Below, piece by piece: positions 11,891-23,097 of a stretch of 64,000 bases of DNA. A program made the translations under genes and the position numbers. The stretch's first letter is position 1. Each line of letters begins with the position of its first letter. The DNA comes from Nectonema munidae (lineage: Eukaryota; Nematomorpha; Nectonematoida; Nectonematidae): the NCBI GenBank assembly GCA_030549495.1, contig JAUIRK010000011.1, forward strand, positions 83,868 to 147,867. The letters run 5' to 3'. Under the pieces are notes generated by a model. The model ran no database searches and was not told the DNA's origin. It saw only the letters and a program-made list of their open reading frames with translations.

Positions 11891-12000
11891 ATATTAAAAT
11901 TTTTTATAAAAATTATTAATTTCTCAAAAAAATATGGGAGGGTACTTTACGCCCCCCAGCACTTGAGCGGACCTATTTAGCCCAGCACTAATAGGGTTAA

Positions 12001-12847
12001 TACGTTGTTAATTTTTCTCTCTCCCTCATTTTGCTCATCATTCATTTTAATTAAGTTCTCTTCTCTTCAAAATGTTAATTTTTTAATTGATCTAAATTCT
12101 ATACTTGATTTAAAACTAGCGAATTTTATTATAATTACTTAGCTAAAATGGAATTTGGTGAATTGTATCTAATAATGTTATTATACTAATAGTTTTGAAG
12201 ATTTTAAATTAGAAAAATTATAATTGGAAATATCGTGTTTAAATTTTTAGAAATGATAAAAGTCAGAAAAAATAGCATAAGACACGAATGAAAATGTTTT
12301 AAGCACCATGAAACAAAAAGAACCAACATTCTGAAGAAAAATTTATTTCGTTTAAAACATGTAAGGAAAAATGGGAAGGTAACATGGCCCAGAAATTTTT
12401 TGGTCTGAAATTTTAATATGGAAAATTTGTGCATTCATTGTAACAATTTTTAAGTAAAACATACAAATACCGAACTTCCATAGCTAATTTGTTATTTTTC
12501 AAGCAAACGACATTTGATAGTAATTATTGTTTTGAGGTAAAATATTGTATTATGTATATAGGTATGTGGTGCATGATTATGTACAATATTACAAAGTTGT
12601 TTCGTATAATATCTTCATATATCGCTCGTAATTTTCAAATTATCTGAAAATAATAATTTTAACTTAATTTCTTTGAAAAATATTTTAAATTTCTTAATGG
12701 TTATATTAATCTCAAATTCATACAAATTTTAGCCTCCGATAGCGCAATATTACCGAAAATGATCTACCACTAAAACTATAATTTTTAATATACAACTAAA
12801 ATTCCCATGAATTCAATTAATATATCGATGTTTATTAATTTCTATAG
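12001..12847 (+). other. B1-A2 intron, 3' segment
   Basis: Resumes the intron exactly where the B0-A1 sister continues after its TTAA (3711 on). The final 130 bp, with CCTCCGATAGCGCAATATTA and TTCAATTAATATATCGATG, is a block kept before every A exon. No gene seen. Confidence 0.8.
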
Positions 12848-13213
12848 AAATGCCAACTTGTGAGTTAAGTGACGGAGACATGGACGAAGAAGATGTTTCA
12901 ATAACTCGTGAAGAAAGATTGACTCTCACATTCGTTGCCAAATGCGAACGAGTACTAGACGCTACATTCCTTCCTCATTTTGTAGTCCAAAATGAAGTTG
13001 TCAAAAGAAGCAACGATAAATATACAGTACAAATTGGAGTTGAAACAGATCTAGACGCTCCTAATAAAGTGATCGTTACATCGAGCATAATCTTTGTTGT
13101 TCCCTTTGAAGATCAAGACATCGTTGCGAGCTTAGGCTTTGCAGATAATGAAATGGATTCATCTGCCGTTAGAGGAAATGCATTGAAGACCTTCCATTTG
13201 ACTCAAGATACAG
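12848..13213 (+). CDS. Domain exon A2
   Basis: Acceptor TTTCTATAG ends at 12847; the exon opens AA ATG CCA ACT TGT and ends ACA G before GTTACT. 122 codons in the A pattern: TCELSDGDM, LTLTFVAKC, LPHFVVQNEVVKRSND, VETDLDAPNK, IIFVVPFEDQDIVASLGFADN, ALKTFHLTQ. Against A1 it has Leu for Val before PHFVV and Gln for Glu in VVQNE, both shared with A3, but keeps the SND variant shared with A1 and A5. That mosaic suggests exchange among A copies. Confidence 0.9.
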
Positions 13214-13653
13214 GTTACTCTTTTCCATAGTTTTGTTTAAAAGCTTTACTGAAATATAAATATGCTTAAGTTAGTGTCAGTACGATATATGAAGTTGTAA
13301 CTTATAACTGGAAGCAGACTGAAGAACCTTTGTAATTAAATACTTAAAATGTATTATATATATCTCAATATTTATTTACAATTATTATTAGATTTTTCGC
13401 AACAATATGATTAACATTTATAACACATTTCACTTTTTATTTTTATCTAATGAAAAAAATTTAGATTGAGAGTGTATAAAAAATACCATCAAAATAATTT
13501 TCATATTTAATTATTATAGTTTAATGTAAAATTTGAAAGTTACAAATATATATATTCTAATTTATAAAATTCAAACACGATTTGAACTTTGCCTTATTCC
13601 GTATTGTGATAATATAATTATTGATTATCTTATTTTCATAATTTATTTTTCAG
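13214..13653 (+). other. A2-B2 intron
   Basis: 440 bp. It matches the A1-B1 intron except for about 100 bp of extra AT-rich sequence around 13460-13570. No gene seen; an apparent ATG ORF from 13533 into exon B2 is intron read-through. Confidence 0.8.
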
Positions 13654-14013
13654 ATATTTGTGAATTAGTTCTGGGGGATGGAAGTGATGCAAACGTCATG
13701 TTTAGAAGAGGACAGAGAGTGACACTGAACGTTGTATCGAAATGCGTTCGTGGAGATTCACACTATGTCCCATACTTCTTTGTAGAAAGCGAGGTTGTCA
13801 AATCTACAAATGCAAGATATTCGGTAGACACAAGTTCATCACCTGATCTTGATGATTCCACCAAAGATCTTTACACCTCGACTCTATCATTTACTCCATC
13901 GAGAGACTCCTTCTACGTTTATGTTGTACATGCTAAGGATAGAGAAGTTGCTACTAAAGACGAATTTGAAGATATGGGTCTGAAGACTTTCCAACTGAAC
14001 TTAATGACACCGC
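13654..14013 (+). CDS. Domain exon B2
   Basis: Acceptor TTTTTCAG ends at 13653; opens AT ATT TGT GAA and ends ACA CCG C before GTAAAA. 120 codons in the B pattern: ICELVLGDGSDANVMF, GQRVTLNVVSKC, YVPYFFVESEVVKST, SSPDLDDSTKD, STLSFTPSRDSFYVYVVHA, LKTFQLNLM. It is closest to B4 (both SPDLDDS); the YVYVV variant (YVYAV elsewhere) is unique. Read-through ends within 20 codons of the donor, with no AATAAA nearby. Confidence 0.9.
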
Positions 14014-14145
14014 GTAAAATAATTTTGTTTTATTTTATCACAATTGTGAGTAATTGCATTGGTAAAAAATAATCTGCATGAAATTAGTGTGAATATGGGC
14101 ACCTTGTAAAATATATATAAAATATATTATTTTGAATTATAAAAG

Positions 14146-14270
14146 AGACGTGAGTAAGGTTGGTTAGATACTGTGTTTGGATTACTTAAAGTCTTTCGTT
14201 CGATCCTGCATCAAGCCTGCTTTCCTCATAGTTCGATACAAGCTGCGCAATTGGGCCTGCATTGAAATGA
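14146..14270 (+). mobile_element. tRNA-derived SINE (family 1)
   Basis: tRNA-like head with GGTTGGTTAGATACTG (D-arm/box A region) and GTTCGATCC (box B, 14198-14206), then a body TAGTTCGATACAAGCTGCGCA. The same head and body occur at 15112-15246 and 39909-40040. No poly-A tail is obvious, so it is probably 3'-truncated. Confidence 0.7.
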
Positions 14271-15111
14271 TTGAATTTTACCGTCTATCATGGTTAAATA
14301 AAAGATTGGTACAAAGTTTCAATTCACAACGAAAAATTATTTTTTTTTCTAAATAAGACCTAGCTTAATTACTCGCCACATTCTAAATATTATTGCAATG
14401 TTTTTAAATTTGAAAAAAAATTCAAAGTTTATCCCACCCTTACTCCTACTAAGATAGGAAATTAACATTGAAAAAGTGTTTTATTATCTATCTATCTTCT
14501 AGACTATGTCACTATTTTTTAAAATTTCAATGTCTTCTAATTTTAACAAAATTAAATGAAACTTGATTAAAATTTGATACAATCAAAAACTTATTTTTCT
14601 TAACACATATGTCAAGTTTGGTTGTTTTTTAATGACCCCAAGAAAAGTTACAAGTGTTTAAAATTTTCCAACTTTATATACTATATATTTTGCACGCTTC
14701 TCTCCATAGGAAATGCCTCTGAAGCTTTGCCATTAAATGGACAATGATAAATGATATTTGAATCAAAATAAACGAGTGCAAAAAGCCAAAACTATCTTTG
14801 ATTGAAATTATCGGAAACAATACTAAGACATTGTGTTAATTGTTTTGTAATACTTTTTATCTAATCAACTTATTATTAGATTTTATCATAAGTTTGAAGA
14901 TTTTAAATGAAAGAAACTGTAATTGGAAGTAATGGAACAAAAATAAGCGACATTTTGAAGAAAAATTTATTTTGTTCAAAACAAGTAAGAGAAAACTGGA
15001 AAGTGACATTTTGGTTCGGTCCCTTTTGGCGCAGAACTTTTTGGTCTAAAATATTAATTAAAAAAATTTGTAATTTCACTATAACAATTTTTCAGTAAAA
15101 AGGTAAATGTA

Positions 15112-15246
15112 CATGGGGTGTTTTCATCGAGAAGGCACAATTGCGCCGCTTGTATCGAACTATGGAGAAAGCAGGCTTGATGCAGGATCGAACCCAAGAC
15201 CTTGAGTTATCGAATACAGCATCTAACCAACCATACTCACATCCCA
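15112..15246 (-). mobile_element. tRNA-derived SINE (family 1)
   Basis: Reverse-strand copy: box B complement GGATCGAACC at 15185-15194, body complement TTGTATCGAACTATGGAG, 3' tail complement GGGGTGTTTTCATCGAGAAG. It forms an inverted pair with the copy 0.9 kb upstream in the same intron. Confidence 0.72.
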
Positions 15247-16755
15247 TATTTAGGTAAACACAGTAATACCGAACTTACATAGTTCATTTACACTCCTTCA
15301 AAGAAAGGAGATCTTAAATCATAATTTTTATTATAGTAATATTGTGTTGAGGTAAAATATTGTATTATGTATATGTATGTGGTGCATGATTATGTTCAAT
15401 ATTCCATGGCTGTTACGTAAAATAATATATAGTGAGAATATCGCTCATAATTATCAAATTAAAGAAAATATTTTAGCTAACATTTTTTCATGTTTATACT
15501 AATCTCAAATTCTTTCTACTTGATCGGTTTTATATGATCACTGATCAGTGTTTGGCTTAGGTTCCATGATACTATTGTGTCATTTTAGTGGGTTGGTAAT
15601 AAGGTCGCTTTTGATTTTATAACATATGATGAAAATGAATTTGGTCTGACAATCCGAGTTTATCATCTGATTTGTTTGATATTCAGCTAATGATAACACT
15701 TGGCCTATGAAATGGCCTATGTTGATAGTGTTAATTCATCGTTTGGGTTTCCGATGGGGTACAAATCGAAATTTTTGTGGATTGATTGAACAGAGCATCT
15801 TCCATTTTTATTTAATATTTTCATGGTTGATTCTATAAGGTGTGGGTTTTATTTGAATAATCAAAAATAGTGATGATGAAAACAATTTTTCCATAATTAT
15901 TAATTTCGCGCCATAAAGTTTCGTGACTAAAGAAACGACATCAAAATCGATTGCGCACAAAAGGGGCCCCAGATCTGCTACGCCTGAACCAAAAAGTCTC
16001 TATACCCTAAAATTTATATCGTTCTAATTATGCTTTATTTCTCTACTTTGATTGATTAAAGCTCTGAAAACCACTGTCTTCTCTCGCATAAATAAGTTTT
16101 GGCGACTTTTCAAGTCTGAAACGTAAAAGAATTCACCTTTGGAAGCGTCTAGAGAACCTTCAGAAAAAACCCTATTTGATCTTTCGACAAGAGGTCTTTG
16201 TAATTATCTATAAATTTAAAAATCCAAATTAAATCAAGTTATTTTATTTTTAAATTGCAAGCAAATCTGATTCCAGAAAGTAAACTAGATAAACTCACAA
16301 GTTTTAAAATGTCAAATCTTACTAAATTTTGATTTACAGGCGCTTATAGATCAATTAGTTCATTTTTTTCTGAAGAAATTTAAAATGATGTTTGCTAACG
16401 TTTTAGATCAAAAATTAACCCATTGAAAATTTGTTGGAATCCTATGATTTCTTTGCCCGGAACGAATGGGAATCAGTATAAAAGTATTCGAAGAAAGTCA
16501 GTTCCATGTTTTAATTAACTTTTCGTGTTTCAGAGTACGAAGTTCACCAAAATATTTTTATGAAAGGGGCATGAGGATTTCTTTCTTAAATTTTCAGATA
16601 AGCTTTCAAATCAGGGAGGAATTATAATCATAAAAATTTTAGACTCCGATAGCGCAATATTAGAGAAAAATATGGACCATTAAAACGATCATTTTTAATA
16701 TATACAACAACAATTTCATTAATTCAATTAATAGATCGATGTTTTATTTCTATAG

Positions 16756-17121
16756 AAATGCCAACTTGTGAGTTAAGTAACGAAGATATGGACGAAGAAG
16801 ATGTTTCAATAACTCGCGAAGAAAGATTGACTCTCACATTCGTTGCCAAATGTGAACGAGTACGAGACGCTACATTCCTTCCTCATTTTGTAGTCCAAAA
16901 TGAAGTTGTCAAAAGAAGCAAAGGCAAATATACGGTACAAATTGGAGTTGTACCAGAACGAAGCGATCTTAATAAAGTGATCGTTACATCGAGCATAATC
17001 TTTGTTGTTCCCTTTGAAGATCAAGACATCGTTGCCAGCTTAGGCTTTGGAGATAATGAAATGGATTTATCTGCCGTTAGAGGAAATGCATTGAAGACCT
17101 TCCATTTAACTCAAGATACAG
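16756..17121 (+). CDS. Domain exon A3
   Basis: Acceptor TTTCTATAG ends at 16755; opens AA ATG CCA ACT TGT and ends ACA G before GTTACT. A-type domain with the most changed loop: KYTVQIGVVPERSDLNK where the others have VETDLDDPNK-like text. It carries R (VRDAT), L (FLPHF), Q (VVQNE) and KG (RSKGK). The two Cys and all strand residues are kept. The following intron was hit by a LINE, but the donor is intact. Confidence 0.9.
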
Positions 17122-17285
17122 GTTACTCTTTTCCATAATTTTGCTAAAAGCTTTACTGAAATATAAATATGCATAAGTAATTGTCAGCACGATATATGAA
17201 GTTGTGAATGTTTTTTTATAGATTGACTTATAACTAGAAGCAGATTGAAGAATCTTTGTTCAAAAACGATTTTGAACTTTGCCTC
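17122..17285 (+). other. A3-B3 intron, 5' remnant
   Basis: Matches the start of other A-B introns up to GAATCTTTG, then jumps to GATTTTGAACTTTGCCTCAT, which in the A4-B4 intron lies about 120 bp further on. A deletion is therefore present beside the LINE insertion. Confidence 0.7.
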
Positions 17286-20200
17286 ATGTGCTAACTGCAA
17301 ATCTCATGGGCTTGAAAATGTGAGTCATCCGCAATGGATTTTAATTGTCATATTGTTAAAAAAGAAATTAATAGAGTTACATTGAATCTTAATTTAAGGT
17401 TTTCGTCTAATGCTGAATTTTCATTTTTCATGATAACTTAAAATCTACTTCTTTTTACTTGCAAAGAGCTATGCCTCAGTCTGAAATACTCGATTCAACC
17501 TGTTGTTCTTTTAGAAGCATTAATGATATCCAGATTTTAATAACTTTGCCATACTTAGCCTGAACGTACAATCTTTGAATAATAAGTTAAGTTTACTTGA
17601 GATCTTTCCCAATGGACTGTATGAAAATACCATCACAAAATTGATGTTCTTTGCTTAGAAGAATGTTGGTTCAAAGATTTTTGTTCTTATCACATGGATG
17701 ATTACATTTTTCTGTATTACGTCGGTGGGCTATCATTACAGAGCGGATTAGCGTTCTTTGTCAATAAAAAACTAGATTATGAAATTGTTAAAAAATTTTC
17801 TTCTCCAGAAAGTTTTGAACATTTTGCAATTGAATTGTTTCCCGGAAACCAACAATTTCTGACCATAAACAATTTTTACCGGGCTCCACATAAATATCTT
17901 CAAACATAGACTTCTTTCTTTCTTATATTGACTACCTTTTGTTTAATTGCAAAGCATCGAGCACTAATATTCTTCTTGGTGACTTCAATTTAGACATCTT
18001 TCAGAAAAACAGCTTTATTGTCAACTTTGTGAACACGGTTTATTCTAATAATTTTAAAGTTTCTATTTCATCACAGACTTGTCTCAGTTCTGGGACATGT
18101 ATTGATAATTTTCTCCTTCCACATTATTTAAAAGAATATAAAACTGGTGTTTTCAACACTTGCATCTCTGACCATTTACCTACTCAGCCTAGAAAGTGTA
18201 CATTCATCCAATCGTGAAAAATCTCGTTTTCTTTTGAAAAGCTTTTTCTTGAAATTTTTTTGCCCTTGATTGGAATCGTCTTATGAATAGGAATTGCAAT
18301 GAACCTGAGTGTCTTTTAGAATCTATAAACTGTTCCCTTTCAGAAATAATAAGATCTTCAGACAAGCAAACCTATGTTAATTCCAGTAAAAAGTTTAGAC
18401 AAAAACAAAAAAGTTGGATGACGAATGAGGTTTTATTTTTAATTAATAAAAGAGATAAAAATTTTCCAAAAGGAAGAAGAACAATACTGATATTTCTACC
18501 ACCACTACTTTCAAAAAATTACGAAATTACATTAAAAACAAGATAATTTATTTGAAAAAAGAGCATTACAAACTTTAATTTTCGCAAAGTATGAACTCCA
18601 AAAATACATGGTCAGTACTTAACTCGGTTATTAAAAATCGCAAAAAATCCTGTAACTTCATTGTTATAAATGATCAAACTTTTTCTTTTATACAATTTCT
18701 AATAAACTAAATGAATTCTTCACAGATGCTGATACTTCTGAAATTACTGATTCGTTCTATGATAACTTGAATATTGAAAGTAATGCTTTAATTCCACCTC
18801 CATTTTTGTGAACCTATTTCAAGTTGAAAAGGCAATTGAAAAACTTAGTCAAAGCAAATCGTGCGATGCGTACGGTATCAATATTCACCATATTAAACTT
18901 GTAAAAGCCAGCTTCTCGTTCATTCTGTCTTTTTGTTTCAATAGATGTTTAGAACATTCCATTTTCCAAAAAGGCTAGCAACGCTGAAATTACTAATTTT
19001 AGACCAATATCTATCATTCCTATGATCTCGAAGATCTTTGAAAAGACTCTTTATTCTTTAGTCGTACCTTTTTTTGAAAACATTGCTTTCCAACAACCAG
19101 TTTGCTTTCAGGAAAGCTTTTTCAACTGAGTTTGTCAACACCTATTTTCTAGACAAAGTTATTTCGCACCTGGAACAAAAGAAGGACGTTGGCGTAGTTT
19201 TCTTAGAAATATCAAAAGCGTTTGACAGCCTCTCGCATAAACGTTTCCTATTGAAACTCCATAAATATGGTTTTAATAGCAAAGCACGGAACTTTTTCGA
19301 TTCATATTTGAAAAACGGAAAACAATTCGTTCAGTTTAATGGCAATGACTCACAAATTCTTCCTCTTTCCAAAAATATGTCACAAGGCTCTTTTCTGGGG
19401 CCAATATTTTTCATAGTTTATATGAACGATTTGATCAGAACTTCTAAGTTTTTGACTACTTAGTCTACGCAGATGACGTAACTCTTCTTTTCCGTCCCCT
19501 TTCATATAAAAATCTCTCCTTTTCTGAGAATTTTTTTCAAGTTAAACGATGGTTCGCTTACAATAACTTGACAATAAATAAATTTAAAACTAAAGCCATG
19601 ATTATTTCTTCAAGTTCTCAACCTGCTTTATCTTTCTTTCAAAAAGAAAACCTTGATGTTGTGACGGAATTTGATCTCCTTGGTTTACGTATTGATAGTA
19701 AATTGAATTTCTATAGCCACATTCTAATCTTTCAATGAAACTCAGTAAAATCATAGGTATTTTAAAATATTATAGAAAGTATTTTCCTCTTTATGTCAAA
19801 TTGCTTTTATTCTTGCCTCAGATTTCTTACAGTTTGATAAATTTTGGACATGCAAACTTGCATTCTCTTCAAGTTTTGTACAAAAAAGCAATAAGAAATG
19901 TTGCCGGTACAAGCAAATATTTTCATTCTAACAACTTGTTTGTGGAATATGATCTTCTTAAACTCAAAGATCTCTTCTCCCAAATAAGTGGACTATTTCT
20001 CATTTCTTCATTTAATGCGACGCATGGACTTTTTCTGAACCTCATTACGTACAAACAGAAAGACTCTTATTCTTTTCGCTGCCCACTCTCATTGAACAAA
20101 CCAAATTTCAGGTTAGCACTTTCAAAACTGTCCATAAGATACAAAGTTGTCGATTTTTATGAATGTCATAAAAGTTTAATTGGTGAAAGCTGTTGCTCGA

Positions 20201-20640
20201 CAAAAAAATTCAAAACGTTATCCAAGCTTCTTTTCACAGACAACTACAAACTTGCCACGTGTGTGTAACAATAATTGTTTTTCATGTAAATACTCAAGTT
20301 AAATACAATTAATATTTATTTTTTTTCTTTTTTGCGAAGGTCCTGCATGCGGTTTTCATAAACCTTTGGAACTAGGCAAACTTTATGATTTCATTTATTT
20401 TCTTTATGATTTCAATTGTTTTCTGTTGCTTCACTCGTTTTATTTTTACACCACATGATGTATTCATTAATATATTTGTAAAGATGTGTACGAGTAAGTC
20501 TGTGTGTGCTTAATTAATTAGTCTTCTTTTGTTGTTTGTTTATTTTCATTTTAATAAATTTTCTTCTTCAAATTTTCTTCTTCTTCATGCCGTATAAACA
20601 AAAAATTTTAAACCATCTCCTCTCTTTTTTTCGAAATGAA
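17286..20640 (+). mobile_element. CR1-like LINE, 5'-truncated, in the A3-B3 intron
   Basis: Starts inside the end of an ORF1 (a zinc-knuckle fragment with CANC) and continues through a complete but broken ORF2 to a 3' part with CTTCTT-rich sequence near 20565-20590. The flanks are the two halves of the A-B intron found intact at 22397-22737. The exact 3' end is uncertain. Its ORF2 motifs resemble the LINE at 57-61.5 kb, so both probably belong to one clade. Confidence 0.85.
17540..20268 (+). pseudogene. LINE ORF2 (endonuclease-reverse transcriptase), decayed
   Basis: Endonuclease pieces: LEIFPNGLYENT-like start region, GGLSLQSGLAFFVNKKLDYE, NILLGDFNLDIF and CISDHLP (the SDH catalytic motif). 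Reverse transcriptase pieces: FAFRKAFSTEFVNTYFLDKV, VVFLEISKAFDSLSHKRFL (motif A Asp), a changed motif B (SQGSFLGPIFFIVYMNDL), and YADDVTLL in another frame near 19465. The C-terminal region with INFGHANLHSLQVLYKKAIR follows at 19735-20268. At least six frameshifts or stops make it inactive. Confidence 0.88.
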
Positions 20641-20725
20641 TGTAAAAAATGATCTAATACACATAAATTTTAACATTGTCATAATATAGTTATTGATCAT
20701 CTTATTTTCATAATTTATTTTTCAG

Positions 20726-21085
20726 ATATTTGTGAATTAGTTCTGGGGGATGGAAGTGAGGCAAACGTCATGTTTAGAAGAGGACAGAGAGTGACACTGA
20801 ATGTTGTATCTAAATGCGTTCGTGGAGATTCACACTATGTTCCATACTTCTTTGTAGAAAGCGAGGTTGTCAAATCTACAAATGCAAGATATTCGGTAGA
20901 CACAATTTCATCACGTGATCTAGAAGATTCCACAAAAGATCTTTACACCTCGACTCTATCATTTACTCCATCGAGAGACTCCTTCTACGTTTATGCTGTA
21001 CATGCTAAAAATAGAGAAGTTGCTACTAAAGACGAATTTGAAGATATGGGTCTGAAGATTTTCCAACTGAACTTACTGACACCAC
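20726..21085 (+). CDS. Domain exon B3
   Basis: Acceptor TTTTTCAG ends at 20725; opens AT ATT TGT GAA and ends ACA CCA C before donor GTGAAA (GTAAAA in the other B exons). 120 codons: LGDGSEANVMF, GQRVTLNVVSKC, YFFVESEVVKST, VDTISSRDLEDS, STLSFTPSRDSFYVYAVHAKN, GLKIFQLNLL. It carries several private changes (E for D, I for S, N for D, I for T) but no disabling one. Intact despite the LINE just upstream. Confidence 0.9.
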
Positions 21086-22030
21086 GTGAAATAATTTTGA
21101 TTTTTTATTTTACTTCAATTTTTCTTTTATCAAGCAAATTTGTCCTATTTCAGTGCATTATAATTGAAAGAATAATTTATATTCAAACAAATAACTGAAG
21201 ACATTCTTAAAATAACGACCTGAAAGTTAAAAAACCAACATTGAGAAAAAAATCATTTCGAATTAACATTTAAATTAGTAAACGCACTTTTCCAAATTTT
21301 CACTAATTTTAATTAGTAACGCTTTCCAACGCGTAAGTGTGACTTTAATTTACTTTGTTCCAAAATTAGTTTAACATGCTAACTAAATTAGTAAAAGTTC
21401 TTGTCCAAAAATCAACTAAGGAATTTATAAGTTTTACCAGTTTGACACTGCAACCTACCAGCCAAGTTAGTAAAAAGTTTGGCCCAATTATTAATTATAG
21501 TTTCGAATTTGCAGAACAATATATTTTATATGTTATATATTTACTCTGTATTTTAATTTTAACTTTGAAAACATTATTTTATTTTTGTTCGAAGAAAAAG
21601 TTATACTTTTGATGGAATAAATCTTCTTCTACTTATAGTTTTTACTTTTGTTAAATAAATTATTAAATACATATTTTAAATAAATTTCAAAGAATGAAAC
21701 TATAGCTAACCAGTAAATATTAATAGTACTGTTCTTAAAATTAAAACATCCCAGACAACTTTCTTTTTATCGAATAAAGGGGTGAGCCAAGTTAATAGAA
21801 ATCCAAATTTAAAGTAAAACTAAACAAATTAAAAAATTGAATTAACTTAATTTCTTTGAAAAAAAAATTAAAATTCTTAATGGTTATATTAATCTCTAAT
21901 TCATACAAATTTTAGCCTCCGATAGCGCAATATTACCGAAAATGATCTACCACTAAAACTATAATTTTTAATATACAACTAAAATTTCATGAATTCAATT
22001 AATATATCGATGTTTTATTAATTTCTATAG
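21086..22030 (+). other. B3-A4 intron
   Basis: 945 bp. The first 800 bp does not resemble the other B-A introns. The final 150 bp is the conserved pre-A block, nearly identical to that before A2. No gene, RNA or repeat recognised. Confidence 0.7.
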
Positions 22031-22396
22031 AAATGCCAACTTGTGAGTTAAGTGACGGAGATATGGAAGAAGAAGAAGTTTCAATAGCTCGTGAAGAAAG
22101 ATTGACTCTCACATTCGTTGCCAAATGTGAAAGAGTACAAGACGCTACATTCGTTCCTCATTTTGTAGTCGAAAATGAAGTTGTCAAAAGAAGCAAAGGC
22201 AAATATACGGTACAAATTGGAGTTGAAACAGATCTAGACGATCCTAATAAAGTGATCGTTACATCGAGCATAATCTTTGTTGTTCCCTTTGAAGATCAAG
22301 ACATCGTTGCCAGCTTAGGCTTTGCAGATAATGAAATGGATTCATCTGCCGTTAGAGGAAATGCACTGAAGACCTTCCATTTGACTCAAGATACAG
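22031..22396 (+). CDS. Domain exon A4
   Basis: Acceptor TTTCTATAG ends at 22030; opens AA ATG CCA ACT TGT and ends ACA G before GTTACT. 122 codons: TCELSDGDMEEEEVSIARE, LTLTFVAKC, ERVQDATFVPHFVVENE, RSKGKYTVQIGVETDLDDPNK, FEDQDIVASLGFADNEMDS, LKTFHLTQ. It combines Val/Glu (as in A1) with KG (as in A3), another sign of reshuffling between copies. Confidence 0.9.
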
Positions 22397-22737
22397 GTTA
22401 CTCTTTTCCATAGTTTTGCTTAAAAGTTTATTGAGATATATATATGCATAAGTATAACTGTTAGCACGATATATGAAGATGTGAAACTTTTTTTATAGAT
22501 TGACTTATAACTGGAAGCAACTGAAGAATCTTTGTAATTAAACACTTAAAATGTATTATATATATCTCAATATTTATTTACAATTATTATTAGATTTTTC
22601 GCAACAATATGATTAACATTTATAACATATTTCCCTATTTAATTTTTATCTAATGAAAAAAGATTTTGAACTTTGCCTCATTCCGTATTGTGATAATATA
22701 GTTATTGATCATCTTATTTTCATAATTTATTTTTCAG
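22397..22737 (+). other. A4-B4 intron
   Basis: 341 bp, GT/AG, nearly identical to the A1-B1 intron; the cleanest reference for an undisturbed unit intron. No gene seen. Confidence 0.85.
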
Positions 22738-23097
22738 ATATTTGTGAATTAGTTCTGGGGGATGGAAGTGATGCAAAGGTCATGTTTAGAAGAGGACAGA
22801 GAGTGACACTGAACGTTGTATCGAAATGCGTTCGTGGAGATTCACACTATGTTCCATACTTCTTTGTAGAAAGCGAGGTTGTCAAATCTACAAATGCAAG
22901 ATATTCGGTAGACACAAGTTCATCACCTGATCTTGATGATTCCACGAAAGATCTTTACACCTCGACTCTATCATTTACTCCATCGAGAGACTCCTTCTAC
23001 GTTTATGCTGTACATGCTAAGGATAGAGAAGTTGCTACTAAAGACGAATTTGAAGATATGGGTCTGAAGACTTTCCAACTGAACTTAATGACAGCAC
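22738..23097 (+). CDS. Domain exon B4
   Basis: Acceptor TTTTTCAG ends at 22737; opens AT ATT TGT GAA and ends ACA GCA C before GTAAAA. 120 codons: LGDGSDAKVMF, GQRVTLNVVSKC, YFFVESEVVKST, SSPDLDDSTKD, TLSFTPSRDSFYVYAVHAKD, LKTFQLNLM. The read-through tail seen after B0 and B1 is shortened here by a deletion (stop at 23136-23138) and the AATAAA is lost. Last B copy of the array. Confidence 0.9.

Larger units (their letters stand above)
9170..11996 (-). mobile_element. Non-autonomous TTAA (piggyBac-like) element, copy 0
   Basis: The right end reads CAGCACTAATAGGG followed by TTAA (11997-12000); the left side has TTAA at 9166-9169. The sister intron at 3700-3715 reads GCGTTTCTTAATACC with one TTAA, an exact empty site in the same context. 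The left terminal CCCTATTAG motif is lost. Its layout is a unique left end, an array of about 145-bp units (alpha), a 0.9-kb unique middle, two 150-bp units (beta), and a C-rich right end. The same layout occurs at 44997-49418 in opposite orientation. No coding capacity; orientation is set by analogy with the transposase-bearing relative at 50.4-56.3 kb. Confidence 0.82.
14014..16755 (+). other. B2-A3 intron
   Basis: 2.7 kb without a gene. It holds two SINEs in opposite orientation (14146-14270 and 15112-15246). 14690-15380 partly matches the unit intron (AAAATAAACGAGTGCAAAAA and neighbours). 15480-16600 has no recognisable content. The last 140 bp is the conserved pre-A block and shares the junction TTCAAATCAGGGA with the intron before A5. 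Confidence 0.7.
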
